64,000 bases of DNA. It comes from Sulfurovum sp. UBA12169. Its GTDB lineage: Bacteria > Campylobacterota > Campylobacteria > Campylobacterales > Sulfurovaceae. A model generated the notes under the pieces. The model did no database searches and had not been told where the DNA came from. It saw only the letters and a list, made by a program, of their open reading frames with translations. The translations under genes and the position numbers were made by a program. The stretch lies in NCBI GenBank assembly GCA_002742845.1, contig DLUH01000005.1:744553-808552 (forward strand), given 5' to 3'. Positions 1 to 6,472 of the stretch are shown piece after piece (the first letter of the stretch is position 1; every line of letters starts with the position of its first letter).

Positions 1-72
1 GTCACGCCTGCTGAATTTAGCGATTTTGCTGTATGGTTTGTAGCAGAGCGCAATAGGTTTTTTGTGAATTAA
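1..72 (+). CDS. Phage protein, C-terminal 23 residues only
   Basis: An open frame enters from the left edge and ends with TAA at 70-72, giving about 23 residues ending in RFFVN. It is on the same strand as the lysis genes and 16 bp before the next start. Too little is visible to assign a function. Confidence 0.6.
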   Translation, partial: VTPAEFSDFAVWFVAERNRFFVN

Positions 73-88
73 AACAGGGAGATGAGGG

Positions 89-403
89 ATGAGGGACTTT
101 TTACTTTTATTGACGGCGCTAATGCTGTTCGTGCCCGTTTTTGTGGCGGGCACGGTGATACATCTGAGGAAAGAATTTAAACTTCGACATCGTTTTTCGA
201 TGACTGGTTATGCGTACAATATCGCGCTGCATATTGACCGCGCGGGGGGTGCGATGCTTTTCAACTCTGAAAACAAGACGATCTCCGCGATGGCGTACGA
301 GAAAAATATCCGATGGCTTGTGGTTCTTGTTAACTGGATATTTCGCGACCAATACCACTGCCTTCATGCCTGGCAGGATGAGTTTGGGAGGGCAAAACTG
401 TGA
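89..403 (+). CDS. Phage small membrane protein, unknown function
   Basis: This 104-residue protein has an N-terminal hydrophobic segment (residues about 4-24) and a second moderately hydrophobic stretch near residues 74-86. The ATG at 89 follows a GAGGG-like ribosome site; another ATG at 82 is out of frame. The stop overlaps the GTG start of the holin (GTGA), so it is probably co-translated with the lysis cassette. I do not recognise the family. Its position could make it a lysis accessory protein, but that is only inferred from context. Confidence 0.7.
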   Translation: MRDFLLLLTALMLFVPVFVAGTVIHLRKEFKLRHRFSMTGYAYNIALHIDRAGGAMLFNSENKTISAMAYEKNIRWLVVLVNWIFRDQYHCLHAWQDEFGRAKL

Positions 404-846
404 GCGAGGCATATACTACATGGATGATCATCTACAACACGCTGCTCGCAGGCTTTGCAATGTTTTTGACGTACCTGGGGCTAAATAAAGAAGCGTTTAC
501 GCTGTTTGCCGCGCTTCTTTTCATCGACTACCTGACGGGCGTGGGCAAAGCGGGAGTGCTGGGGCAAAGCATCACGTCAAACAAGATGAAGTACGGCATC
601 GCCTCGAAAATGGTGCTGCTCTTCATACCTATCGTGCTGGCTATCGGGGCGAAGATCATCAAGCATGACGCTGAGGATATACTCTTTGTGGGGATCAACA
701 TCCTGGTGCTGAGCGAAGTGTACAGCATCATCGGCAATATCTACTCCATGCGTACCAAAGAAGAGCTTCCTGAGATCGACGCGGTGGCCGCGATAGGCAA
801 ATTCATCCGCGACAAACTCATCGCGCTGAGCGGGGGTGAGAAATGA
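400..846 (+). CDS. Phage holin (holin family 4-like)
   Basis: This 148-residue protein has three to four hydrophobic segments. The motif region IDYLTGVGKAG near residues 47-57 resembles the bacteriophage holin family seen in toxin-secretion/lysis holins. It would assemble in the inner membrane and release or activate the endolysin encoded downstream. The start is GTG at 400 after a GGGAGGG ribosome site. It overlaps the upstream stop and its own stop overlaps the ATG of the next gene. The spanins and endolysin that follow support the lysis role. Confidence 0.8.
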   Translation: MSEAYTTWMIIYNTLLAGFAMFLTYLGLNKEAFTLFAALLFIDYLTGVGKAGVLGQSITSNKMKYGIASKMVLLFIPIVLAIGAKIIKHDAEDILFVGINILVLSEVYSIIGNIYSMRTKEELPEIDAVAAIGKFIRDKLIALSGGEK

Positions 847-1121
847 TGTATCAGTTCAGGGTTTATCTTTACGCGGCAGTTATTTTGGGCGCAACAGCGT
901 TTCTGTACTTTTGGCATTACAAGCCCATGGGTGAGCTTGAAGAGGCAAAAAAAGAGATCGAAGCCAAAGAGCTCATCATCGATCTAGGCAAGCATGACAA
1001 AGAAAAAGCGGTGTTTGAAGCGAAACAGCAAGCGAAAAAAGAGACGCTGCAAGATCAAAAAAAGGAGGTACACGATGAGATCAATAGTTCTGTTGGTCAT
1101 CATATCATTTGGATTCGTTAG
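843..1121 (+). CDS. Rz-like inner-membrane spanin
   Basis: This 92-residue protein has one N-terminal transmembrane helix (about residues 7-24) followed by a highly charged, Lys/Glu-rich, coiled-coil-like periplasmic region, the usual architecture of an i-spanin. It lies between holin and endolysin, and its 3' end overlaps a lipoprotein gene in another frame, the classical Rz/Rz1 arrangement. It would act with that lipoprotein to fuse inner and outer membranes in the last step of lysis. Identification is by architecture and context rather than sequence family. Confidence 0.75.
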   Translation: MMYQFRVYLYAAVILGATAFLYFWHYKPMGELEEAKKEIEAKELIIDLGKHDKEKAVFEAKQQAKKETLQDQKKEVHDEINSSVGHHIIWIR

Positions 1122-1236
1122 CTGCGGCACGCCAAAGACGCACTATGTGTATCTGCCGTGTCCGAAGCTGCAACTTTATGAGCTGAATGTTACGGAAGAT
1201 GTGCCGTTTGCATTACATTATGAGGTGCAAAAATGA
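1075..1236 (+). CDS. Rz1-like outer-membrane spanin lipoprotein
   Basis: This 53-residue protein starts inside the Rz-like gene in a different frame. The ATG at 1075 follows a strong AAAGGAGG ribosome site. The N-terminal hydrophobic stretch ends in a lipobox-like GFVSC with Cys17 as the lipidated residue, followed by a short periplasmic tail. Size, lipobox and nested position are those of Rz1-type o-spanins. A longer in-frame start at 994 exists, but it would put a highly basic extension in front of the signal peptide and is unlikely. The stop overlaps the next ATG (ATGA). Confidence 0.75.
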   Translation: MRSIVLLVIISFGFVSCGTPKTHYVYLPCPKLQLYELNVTEDVPFALHYEVQK

Positions 1237-1406
1237 GTAGAAATGTCGTGCTGGAGGAGAAAGAGTTTAAGACGCTGGTCGAAGAGCTTCAGAAGCTTAG
1301 AGAAGAGAAAAAAGAGCTGCTTAAAGCTAATGAGTTTTTGAACGGACAAATAAGAGAATATAACGAAAGGTTTGCCAATGAGCATCAAAGAAAAGATCAT
1401 CAATAG
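1233..1406 (+). CDS. Small coiled-coil phage protein
   Basis: This 57-codon frame starts at an ATG overlapping the TGA of the Rz1-like gene. The product is rich in Glu, Lys and Leu with heptad-like spacing and is predicted to be one helix. It overlaps the start of the endolysin gene by about 29 bases. Translational coupling supports it being real, but I recognise no family. It could be a lysis regulator or a non-functional spacer ORF. Confidence 0.45.
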   Translation: MSRNVVLEEKEFKTLVEELQKLREEKKELLKANEFLNGQIREYNERFANEHQRKDHQ

Positions 1407-1923
1407 CATCATCGACATCGAGGGCGGCTATGTGAATGACCCAAAGGACAGCGGCGGCGAGACGAAATACGGCATCACTAAAGCAACGGCATACGCGTAT
1501 GGATATGCAAAGAACATGAGAGATCTGCCGCGTGAGCTTGCGTTTGAAATCTACGCGAAAAAGTACTGGGACAAGCTCAACCTTTCTCTGGTCGAAGCGC
1601 TATCCCCTGCGCTTGCCGAGGAGCTGGCGGATACGTCGGTCAATATGGGGCCGCAAACTGCCGCGAAGTTTCTGCAAAGAGCGCTGAATGTGCTCAATAT
1701 GCAGGGCAGAAAATACGACGATCTGATCGTGGACGGCGACCTGGGGCAAAAAACGCTTGTCGCGCTTCGGGCCTATTTCGCGCATCGCGGGATAGCAGGC
1801 GAGACGGTATTGCTCCTGCTTCTCAACAGCTTGCAGGGCGCAAAGTACGTATCTCTGGCAGAACGAAGAGAAAAAGACGAAGCTTTTATCTTCGGCTGGT
1901 TCCAAAACCGAGTAAAAATCTAA
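1378..1923 (+). CDS. GH108-family endolysin (phage muramidase)
   Basis: This 181-residue protein has the N-terminal EGGYVNDPKDSGGETKYGIT signature of glycoside hydrolase family 108 (putative N-acetylmuramidase, also called secretion-activating protein). The Glu of EGGY (residue 15) is the expected catalytic acid. The C-terminal half carries the DGDLGQKT segment typical of the associated peptidoglycan-binding-like region. It would cut cell-wall glycan during lysis. The ATG at 1378 has GAAAGG upstream; a TTG two codons earlier is less likely. No signal peptide is visible, fitting holin-dependent release. Confidence 0.9.
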   Translation: MSIKEKIINSIIDIEGGYVNDPKDSGGETKYGITKATAYAYGYAKNMRDLPRELAFEIYAKKYWDKLNLSLVEALSPALAEELADTSVNMGPQTAAKFLQRALNVLNMQGRKYDDLIVDGDLGQKTLVALRAYFAHRGIAGETVLLLLLNSLQGAKYVSLAERREKDEAFIFGWFQNRVKI

Positions 1924-1936
1924 AAAAGGAGAAGAA

Positions 1937-2176
1937 ATGACACAAGATCTTATAGTGACTGAAACGCAAGGATGGGTAGCGATCCCGCTGGGTGCAACGG
2001 CGTTTTCGCTCAACAGCGACGGAAGAGCATTTTACGGCCAGGCCGCATCGGCCGGCGACCTTGCGGGTGTGAACGGCGCGCGAATGGTCAGCTATGTGCC
2101 GTACCTGATCGACGCGAGTGAGCAGTATTTCGTGCGCGCGGTGGGCAGTACGGCAATATTAAGCTTGGAGGTGTGA
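1937..2176 (+). CDS. Small phage structural protein preceding the variable protein
   Basis: This 79-residue, beta-rich, low-charge protein follows a good AAAAGGAG site and sits directly upstream of the lectin-RT fusion gene with a 1-bp gap. Its composition (many Gly, Ala, Ser, Val and aromatics) suggests a small virion or fibre-attachment protein. I do not recognise a named family; the structural role is inferred from position between the endolysin and the tail-fibre module. Confidence 0.6.
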   Translation: MTQDLIVTETQGWVAIPLGATAFSLNSDGRAFYGQAASAGDLAGVNGARMVSYVPYLIDASEQYFVRAVGSTAILSLEV

Positions 2177-2177
2177 T

Positions 2178-4802
2178 ATGAGACAAGGCGGATTTGATCT
2201 GAGAGTGAGATACAGCAAGGCGGAGATTGACGCGAAGCTAGAGGCACTTGAACAGCGAACTGTATATTACGGTATAGGCGTACCTGGAACTATAGGCTTC
2301 GGCGTTGCTCCTGCGAGGAAAGAAAAGTACGAAGCGATCGGAGCAGTACCGTATGATGGTCACGATGTGGACGAATCGCCAAATAGAGGGCTATACTTGC
2401 ACACGGCAAGCGGTTCTACGTTGTGTCACATTCCAAAACACTACTATAAATATGTTGGCAATATAGCCACTTTAAGTGATTATCCACAGGACGGTTATGT
2501 TCTTGACAGAAGTTTTATAAACGGCGGGGTAGAGCTTGACGGTGTTTTTATATTTATAACTCACGGAAGCAATAATAGCGGGAAATTAAGTGCGAGAAAA
2601 GGATACGCGCCGCTAAGTACCGGCACAGCAAACAATCCAATAAATGCGCTTAGCACTGCTCCGGCAAACAATCTGGGCGGTATATATAAAGCAGCAAAGA
2701 GTTGCGATGCTAGTGCTTTTGCCACTCCCATGTGGCACTTTACGATGCTGGCAAGACTTGCCAAGGCACACGGAGAAGCTTCAACATCTACTGCAGTTTG
2801 TGCCTTTGTAGATGTGCTTCCGAAGCATCCCAAAGGTAACAACAACAATGCGCTAAAAGACTACAATGATACAAGCGTAACGTTTACAAGCGCTGGTAAT
2901 GCAACTTATCCGAACTGCGCTCTAACGGGTTCAGGCGTGCCTTACCCAAAGACAACGCACAACGGTCAGCAAAACGGCGTTGCTGACCTGAACGGCAATA
3001 TATGGACAGCCTGTAGCGGGATGACATACCGCGCCAGAACGGGTGCCACTGGAATAAGCGGCACAACCGCCATAGCACTGACTGCACACGGGTATGCAGT
3101 AGGGGACAAGATAGCATTCGGCGGCACTCCTGCGGTGGGGTCAACGTTTGACACTGTAGTGTATACGGTTGCTTCCGTCGTGGATGCTGACAATTTTACG
3201 ATAGATGTTGCGCTGGCAAGGGACATCCTTGCTACGAATGGCATCTATACGGGCAAAACTTTCTACATATTGAAAGAATCTGTAGATATTACCGCAATGC
3301 AAGATGATAGCACTACAGCGGGGACTGGTGCGTTTGATATGAGTTTGTACGATCAGGTGGATTTGTCAGATCTGATCAACCCGTCTACAAAGGACCAGTG
3401 GAAGAAACTTGGTAATGGCACGGAGCAGGTGTTCGACTTCAACACGGACAGAAATACCAACGCCTACAAGAGAGCTTCTCTTGGCATACCTAGACTACTT
3501 GGACAGTCTGCGGGAGGCACAACCGAGTACGGTAACGATGGTATCTACTCGCATCTCCGGCACGATTGTGTGCCGATGGCCGGCGGTAGTTGGGACTACA
3601 CTTCCAATGCCGGCCCCGGGACGTTCAATTTGAACAACAACCGTACGAATTCCAACAACAATGTTGGGGTGCGCGACTGTATCTCCAAACCTGAAGCAAC
3701 AATGGTTGAAACTGGAAATATAGGGGTATATTGTCCTGCTATTAGCGAAATCAACGGCGAAGTCGGTCTTTTGAGTAACGATGTTGAAAATCAGACCGGA
3801 GCCACAAAAAGAACAGGAAACCTTTATGAGGCTTCTTTCAGTATAGAAAATCTGCATGCTGCGTTCATAGATGCAAGAAAAGGGAAAAGAAAAAAGAAGG
3901 CGACGCTTGCTTTTGAGAAGAACCTTGGCGCAGAGATATACGCTTTACATCAAGAACTTAAAGCCGGTACCTATGCGCCAAAGCCGTATATTACTTTCAA
4001 GGTGTATGAACCTAAAGAGCGTATCATTTATGCGCCTCACTTTCGTGACCTTGTGGTACAGCATGCGATATATAGAACGATCTACCCGATATTTGACAGG
4101 ACGTTCATCGATCATTCGTATGCGTGCAGGAAAGGCAAAGGCACTCATGCTGCTAGTGCGTACACGCAAAAAGAGATGCGAAAGTATGACGGCGATCTGT
4201 ACTATGTGAAGCTGGATGTGAAGAAGTTCTTCTACTGTATAGACAGGGAGGTGCTTAGAGGGTTTTTTGAGAAGAAGATCAAAGATGCGCGCTTCGTGGA
4301 TGTGATGATGCAGTTCACGGACATGGGTACGCCAAAAGGGATACCTATAGGAAACCTTCTCAGCCAGCTTTATGCGTTGATATATATGAACCCTGTGGAT
4401 CACTTCATTAAGCGTGAGCTGAAAGCTAAGTCATATGTCAGGTATGTGGATGATATGGTGGTGATTGGTGTGAGCCGTGAGAGGGCAGTGCAGATCAAGG
4501 ATGGGGTAGAGTCCTTTCTTGGCAGGGTGCTGAAGATGGAGTATTCGCACTGGATGATTAGCAAGATCAAGCGGGGTATCAACTTTGTGGGGTACAGAAC
4601 GTGGAAAAGTGTGAAGTTTGTGCGAAAGCACAGTATGTATAAATTTAGAAAAGCGATGAAAAGATCGCAAATTGAGTCAATGGCTTCTTTGGTATGGCAT
4701 GCTAGCGGCACCGCTACTTTGCGCTACTACAGGAAGCTGTTGATTGAAGACGGGATTCTAACAAAACTATCCAAAAGGAGCCAACTATGTTTAAGTATGT
4801 GA
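2178..4802 (+). CDS. Fusion of DGR-type variable protein (C-type lectin/FGE-like) and DGR-lineage reverse transcriptase
   Basis: This 874-residue protein has two parts. Residues about 1-510 look like a phage tail protein with a formylglycine-generating-enzyme/C-type-lectin fold. It has the HIPKHYYKY-type and GNNNNALKDYND segments, an inserted repeat-like domain around residues 280-350 (HGYAVGDKI), and a terminal GGSW...GxFxLNNNR...NVG signature at residues 469-498, the place where DGRs diversify their targets. Residues about 550-860 form a reverse transcriptase with KLDVKKFF (Asp680) as motif A, GIPIGNLLSQ (721-730) with the DGR-specific GxxxSQ, and YVDD (756-759). In known DGRs these are separate genes. 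The frame is uninterrupted. ATG at 2178 follows a GGAG site. The biological claim of diversification is inferred. Confidence 0.88.
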   Translation: MRQGGFDLRVRYSKAEIDAKLEALEQRTVYYGIGVPGTIGFGVAPARKEKYEAIGAVPYDGHDVDESPNRGLYLHTASGSTLCHIPKHYYKYVGNIATLSDYPQDGYVLDRSFINGGVELDGVFIFITHGSNNSGKLSARKGYAPLSTGTANNPINALSTAPANNLGGIYKAAKSCDASAFATPMWHFTMLARLAKAHGEASTSTAVCAFVDVLPKHPKGNNNNALKDYNDTSVTFTSAGNATYPNCALTGSGVPYPKTTHNGQQNGVADLNGNIWTACSGMTYRARTGATGISGTTAIALTAHGYAVGDKIAFGGTPAVGSTFDTVVYTVASVVDADNFTIDVALARDILATNGIYTGKTFYILKESVDITAMQDDSTTAGTGAFDMSLYDQVDLSDLINPSTKDQWKKLGNGTEQVFDFNTDRNTNAYKRASLGIPRLLGQSAGGTTEYGNDGIYSHLRHDCVPMAGGSWDYTSNAGPGTFNLNNNRTNSNNNVGVRDCISKPEATMVETGNIGVYCPAISEINGEVGLLSNDVENQTGATKRTGNLYEASFSIENLHAAFIDARKGKRKKKATLAFEKNLGAEIYALHQELKAGTYAPKPYITFKVYEPKERIIYAPHFRDLVVQHAIYRTIYPIFDRTFIDHSYACRKGKGTHAASAYTQKEMRKYDGDLYYVKLDVKKFFYCIDREVLRGFFEKKIKDARFVDVMMQFTDMGTPKGIPIGNLLSQLYALIYMNPVDHFIKRELKAKSYVRYVDDMVVIGVSRERAVQIKDGVESFLGRVLKMEYSHWMISKIKRGINFVGYRTWKSVKFVRKHSMYKFRKAMKRSQIESMASLVWHASGTATLRYYRKLLIEDGILTKLSKRSQLCLSM
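3540..3690 (+). other. Candidate DGR variable region (VR) inside the fusion gene
   Basis: This stretch encodes the lectin-fold end with GGSW at residues 469-472, then D-Y at 473-474 and an Asn-dense run to NVG at 495-497. Serine AGT, Asp GAC and Tyr TAC at the usual Asn positions are each one substitution from AAY codons, which is the signature expected from adenine-directed mutagenesis. The 3' part is still AAC/AAT rich. I found no second, template-like copy anywhere in the window, so designation as a VR rests on protein motif and fused RT only. Confidence 0.5.
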
Positions 4803-5320
4803 GATATGTGCCGTTCGCTGATGAGTTTACGACACATGAGTTTTTAGAGAAAAATGAGAAATGCAAGATACATCGTTTTGATGTGCCGTATGTGTCTGTA
4901 GAGTGTGGTACAGAAGCGGACTTCGCGGCGTTGATAGTATATCAAAATCCGCTGATCGAAGCAACAGAGATATTAAAAGAGGAATTTGCGGAAGCGGTTA
5001 GAGAGTCACTACAGGTGAAGCGAATGTACGATATAGCAAACGAGCAATTTGTCAAAGAGTGTGTAGTAATTTCGGAAAAATATACACAAGAAGAAGTGAG
5101 CACTTGGGGCATTCAAGTAGCAGAAGCAGAAGCTATCAAAGCGAATACAGCAGTAGCAACACCTTTTTTGGATGCACTTGCTCAAGAGGATAATATAACA
5201 ATAGAGCAGGCAGCAGACAAGATCCTATCTCTTCGGGATCAACAGTCTGCCTATACAGCCGCAGCACTTGCCAGAAAATGGCAAGTGCTGGCAGAACTTA
5301 AAGCGGAGGTGGGGTTATGA
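4787..5320 (+). CDS. Tail-fibre assembly-like phage protein
   Basis: This 177-residue protein starts at ATG 4787 after AAAAGGAG, overlapping the end of the fusion gene by 16 bases. The C-terminal third (about residues 110-175), with TPFLDALAQEDNITIEQAADKIL, resembles the helical-hairpin region common at the end of phage fibre-assembly and baseplate-associated proteins. Position immediately after the fibre-like lectin protein fits a chaperone or attachment role. Family assignment is by resemblance only; the N-terminal half is unrecognised. Confidence 0.6.
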   Translation: MFKYVRYVPFADEFTTHEFLEKNEKCKIHRFDVPYVSVECGTEADFAALIVYQNPLIEATEILKEEFAEAVRESLQVKRMYDIANEQFVKECVVISEKYTQEEVSTWGIQVAEAEAIKANTAVATPFLDALAQEDNITIEQAADKILSLRDQQSAYTAAALARKWQVLAELKAEVGL

Positions 5321-5595
5321 TAGAAAAAATATACACTTTAATGGGAAAAATAGGCATAACAAAAGGGCAAGATAAAATCTTGCATTTTGTTGCAGGGTTT
5401 GGGATCGTTGCCGTGTTGTTCTTGGTTTTTGAGGACTACATTGCGTTTTTCGCTATGTTGTTTTTCGCATTCGGGAAAGAGGTGTACGACAAGTATGTAA
5501 AGAAGACGGAAATTAATTTTTTTGATTTCTTTGCCACATTGCTAGGCGGTATGGTGGGCTTGTTTAGTGCAGGCCTTTTGGCAGGATTCGTTTGA
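5317..5595 (+). CDS. Small phage membrane protein, YfiM/DUF2279-like
   Basis: This 92-residue protein has hydrophobic helices at about residues 24-50 and 70-92. DKILHFVAGFG near residue 20 and GKEVYDKY near residue 49 recall the small YfiM/DUF2279-type membrane proteins (DK-x2-HF, GKE-x-D patterns). It overlaps the previous stop (ATGA). Its role in the phage is unknown; a membrane-modifying or superinfection role is possible but not shown. Confidence 0.55.
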   Translation: MIEKIYTLMGKIGITKGQDKILHFVAGFGIVAVLFLVFEDYIAFFAMLFFAFGKEVYDKYVKKTEINFFDFFATLLGGMVGLFSAGLLAGFV

Positions 5596-5607
5596 AAGGA
5601 AAACAAA

Positions 5608-5769
5608 ATGTTAGACACAAGAGATTATAAACTACTACAAAACCAGGACAAACGAACGAAATGTATCGTCTATACCAGAGTGATGGGTTATCATAGACCC
5701 GTTGAGAGTTTTAACATCGGTAAAAAAGGCGAGCATGCTGAAAGGCAGTTTTTTAAAGAGAAAAGATAG
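5608..5769 (+). CDS. Stand-alone glycyl-radical-domain-like small protein (NrdD C-terminus-like)
   Basis: This 53-residue protein starts at ATG 5608 after GAAAGGA. Its core, TRVMGYHRPVESFNIGKKGE, matches the pattern R-x-x-G-Y...F-N-x-G-K at the C-terminus of class III anaerobic ribonucleotide reductase, where the Gly carries the radical. Here it is Gly27 in a free-standing protein, with one Cys (19) rather than the zinc-binding Cys pairs of full NrdD. Free glycyl-radical domains are known as spare parts for pyruvate formate-lyase (GrcA). An analogous role for host NrdD is inference. Confidence 0.6.
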   Translation: MLDTRDYKLLQNQDKRTKCIVYTRVMGYHRPVESFNIGKKGEHAERQFFKEKR

Positions 5770-5824
5770 CTAGCAGCGGAAAGAAAACCGCGTTAACAAA
5801 CTCACGTATTTCATCTTTTTTCAT
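5753..5824 (-). CDS. Possible 23-residue small protein, minus strand
   Basis: An ATG at 5824 on the minus strand is preceded by an excellent AAGGAAGG ribosome site at proper distance. The 23-residue product is charged at the N-terminus and hydrophobic at the C-terminus, and its stop lies 17 bases inside the end of the convergent 53-residue gene. A hairpin (5844-5859) lies in what would be its leader. The ribosome site is the main support; it could be a remnant of a longer gene. Confidence 0.35.
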   Translation of the reverse strand: MKKDEIREFVNAVFFPLLAIFSL

Positions 5825-5843
5825 GATACCTTCCTTTGGGTTG

Positions 5844-5859
5844 CGGCAGTTTACTGCCG
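5844..5859. other. Short hairpin CGGCAG-TTTA-CTGCCG
   Basis: A perfect 6-bp inverted repeat with a 4-base loop lies in the gap between the phage fibre block and the ejection-protein block. No T-run follows on either strand within a few bases, so it does not look like an intrinsic terminator. It could be part of the leader of the small minus-strand ORF or a protein-binding site; ACTGCCG also occurs twice at 17047-17067 beside the att site. Confidence 0.35.
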
Positions 5860-5890
5860 TAGCTTAATCTTCCCCCCCTTTTTCTTATCG

Positions 5891-5924
5891 ACCTCTATTT
5901 TTTACAATTGGTACAAAAAGAGGT
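5891..5924 (+). promoter_or_regulatory. Hairpin covering the ribosome site of the 5933 gene
   Basis: ACCTCT plus a T-run at 5891-5903 can pair with AAAAAGAGGT at 5915-5924, with one bulged base. The 3' arm contains the AGAGGT ribosome site of the gene starting at 5933. Folding would hide the site, so translation of the first ejection-type gene could be structure-controlled. Seen directly in sequence; function inferred. Confidence 0.4.
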
Positions 5925-5932
5925 GTACTGAA

Positions 5933-6463
5933 ATGGCAAAGTTTAATACAAAATTTGATCCATATGTATCACAGGTTACAAAGCCTACGGAAGGGAATAT
6001 GTTTTCGGCGCTTGCTGTAGGCCTTTCAGGGTTTGATAAAGCCCGCGAAGATACGGAAATACGAGAAATCAATATGGATGAGCTGCAAAAGAAGCGCAGA
6101 GATGATAAGAAGCTTGCTGCGCTTGCTTCGTACGAGGGCCCCCGCAGCGCGTTTATGCGTCAGCATGGCGATTTTGAGACAGCTTCCGCGGCCATGGATG
6201 CGGAAAATATATTTAAGTCACGCGCCGCGCAAAGGATTGCAGCGGAGCAGCTAGCGCAAAAGAACAGCGCTAAAACACAGCCAAAGGCGTTGCAAGCGCC
6301 TGCCATCGACTATGGCGCGTTTGGCTTCGGAAAAAATGAAACCGCACCGAAAGAACCGGATCAACCCGCCGCAACCCAAACGCCAAAACCATCCGCTCCC
6401 AAAAAGACCGTGACGCTTGTCAATCCGAAAACAGGAGAGAAGCGTGTGGTAGAAATACCTTAA
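5933..6463 (+). CDS. Phage protein, probable small ejection/virion protein
   Basis: This 176-residue protein has an N-terminal 60 residues of ordinary composition, a charged helical middle (ELQKKRRDDKK), and a low-complexity Ala/Pro/Lys-rich C-terminal part (about residues 100-170). It begins a three-gene block that ends in the portal gene. In P22-like phages small helical proteins in such positions are internal or ejection proteins; that role is inferred from order and composition. No family was recognised. Confidence 0.6.
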   Translation: MAKFNTKFDPYVSQVTKPTEGNMFSALAVGLSGFDKAREDTEIREINMDELQKKRRDDKKLAALASYEGPRSAFMRQHGDFETASAAMDAENIFKSRAAQRIAAEQLAQKNSAKTQPKALQAPAIDYGAFGFGKNETAPKEPDQPAATQTPKPSAPKKTVTLVNPKTGEKRVVEIP

Positions 6464-6472
6464 GGAAGAAAA

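Noticed and set aside
2820..2870. AAC-rich run (GNNNNALKDYND) in the variable protein as a possible DGR template repeat
   Set aside because: It is a conserved structural segment of FGE-type folds and shows no base-by-base match with the 3540-3690 segment outside the Asn codons.
3800..4802. RT as a group II intron maturase or retron RT
   Set aside because: No maturase X or HNH domain, no intron RNA features and no msr/msd-like repeats flanking it; the GxxxSQ motif and fusion to a lectin-type target fit the DGR lineage better.
5844..5859. Intrinsic terminator
   Set aside because: The 6-bp hairpin has no T-run following on either strand.
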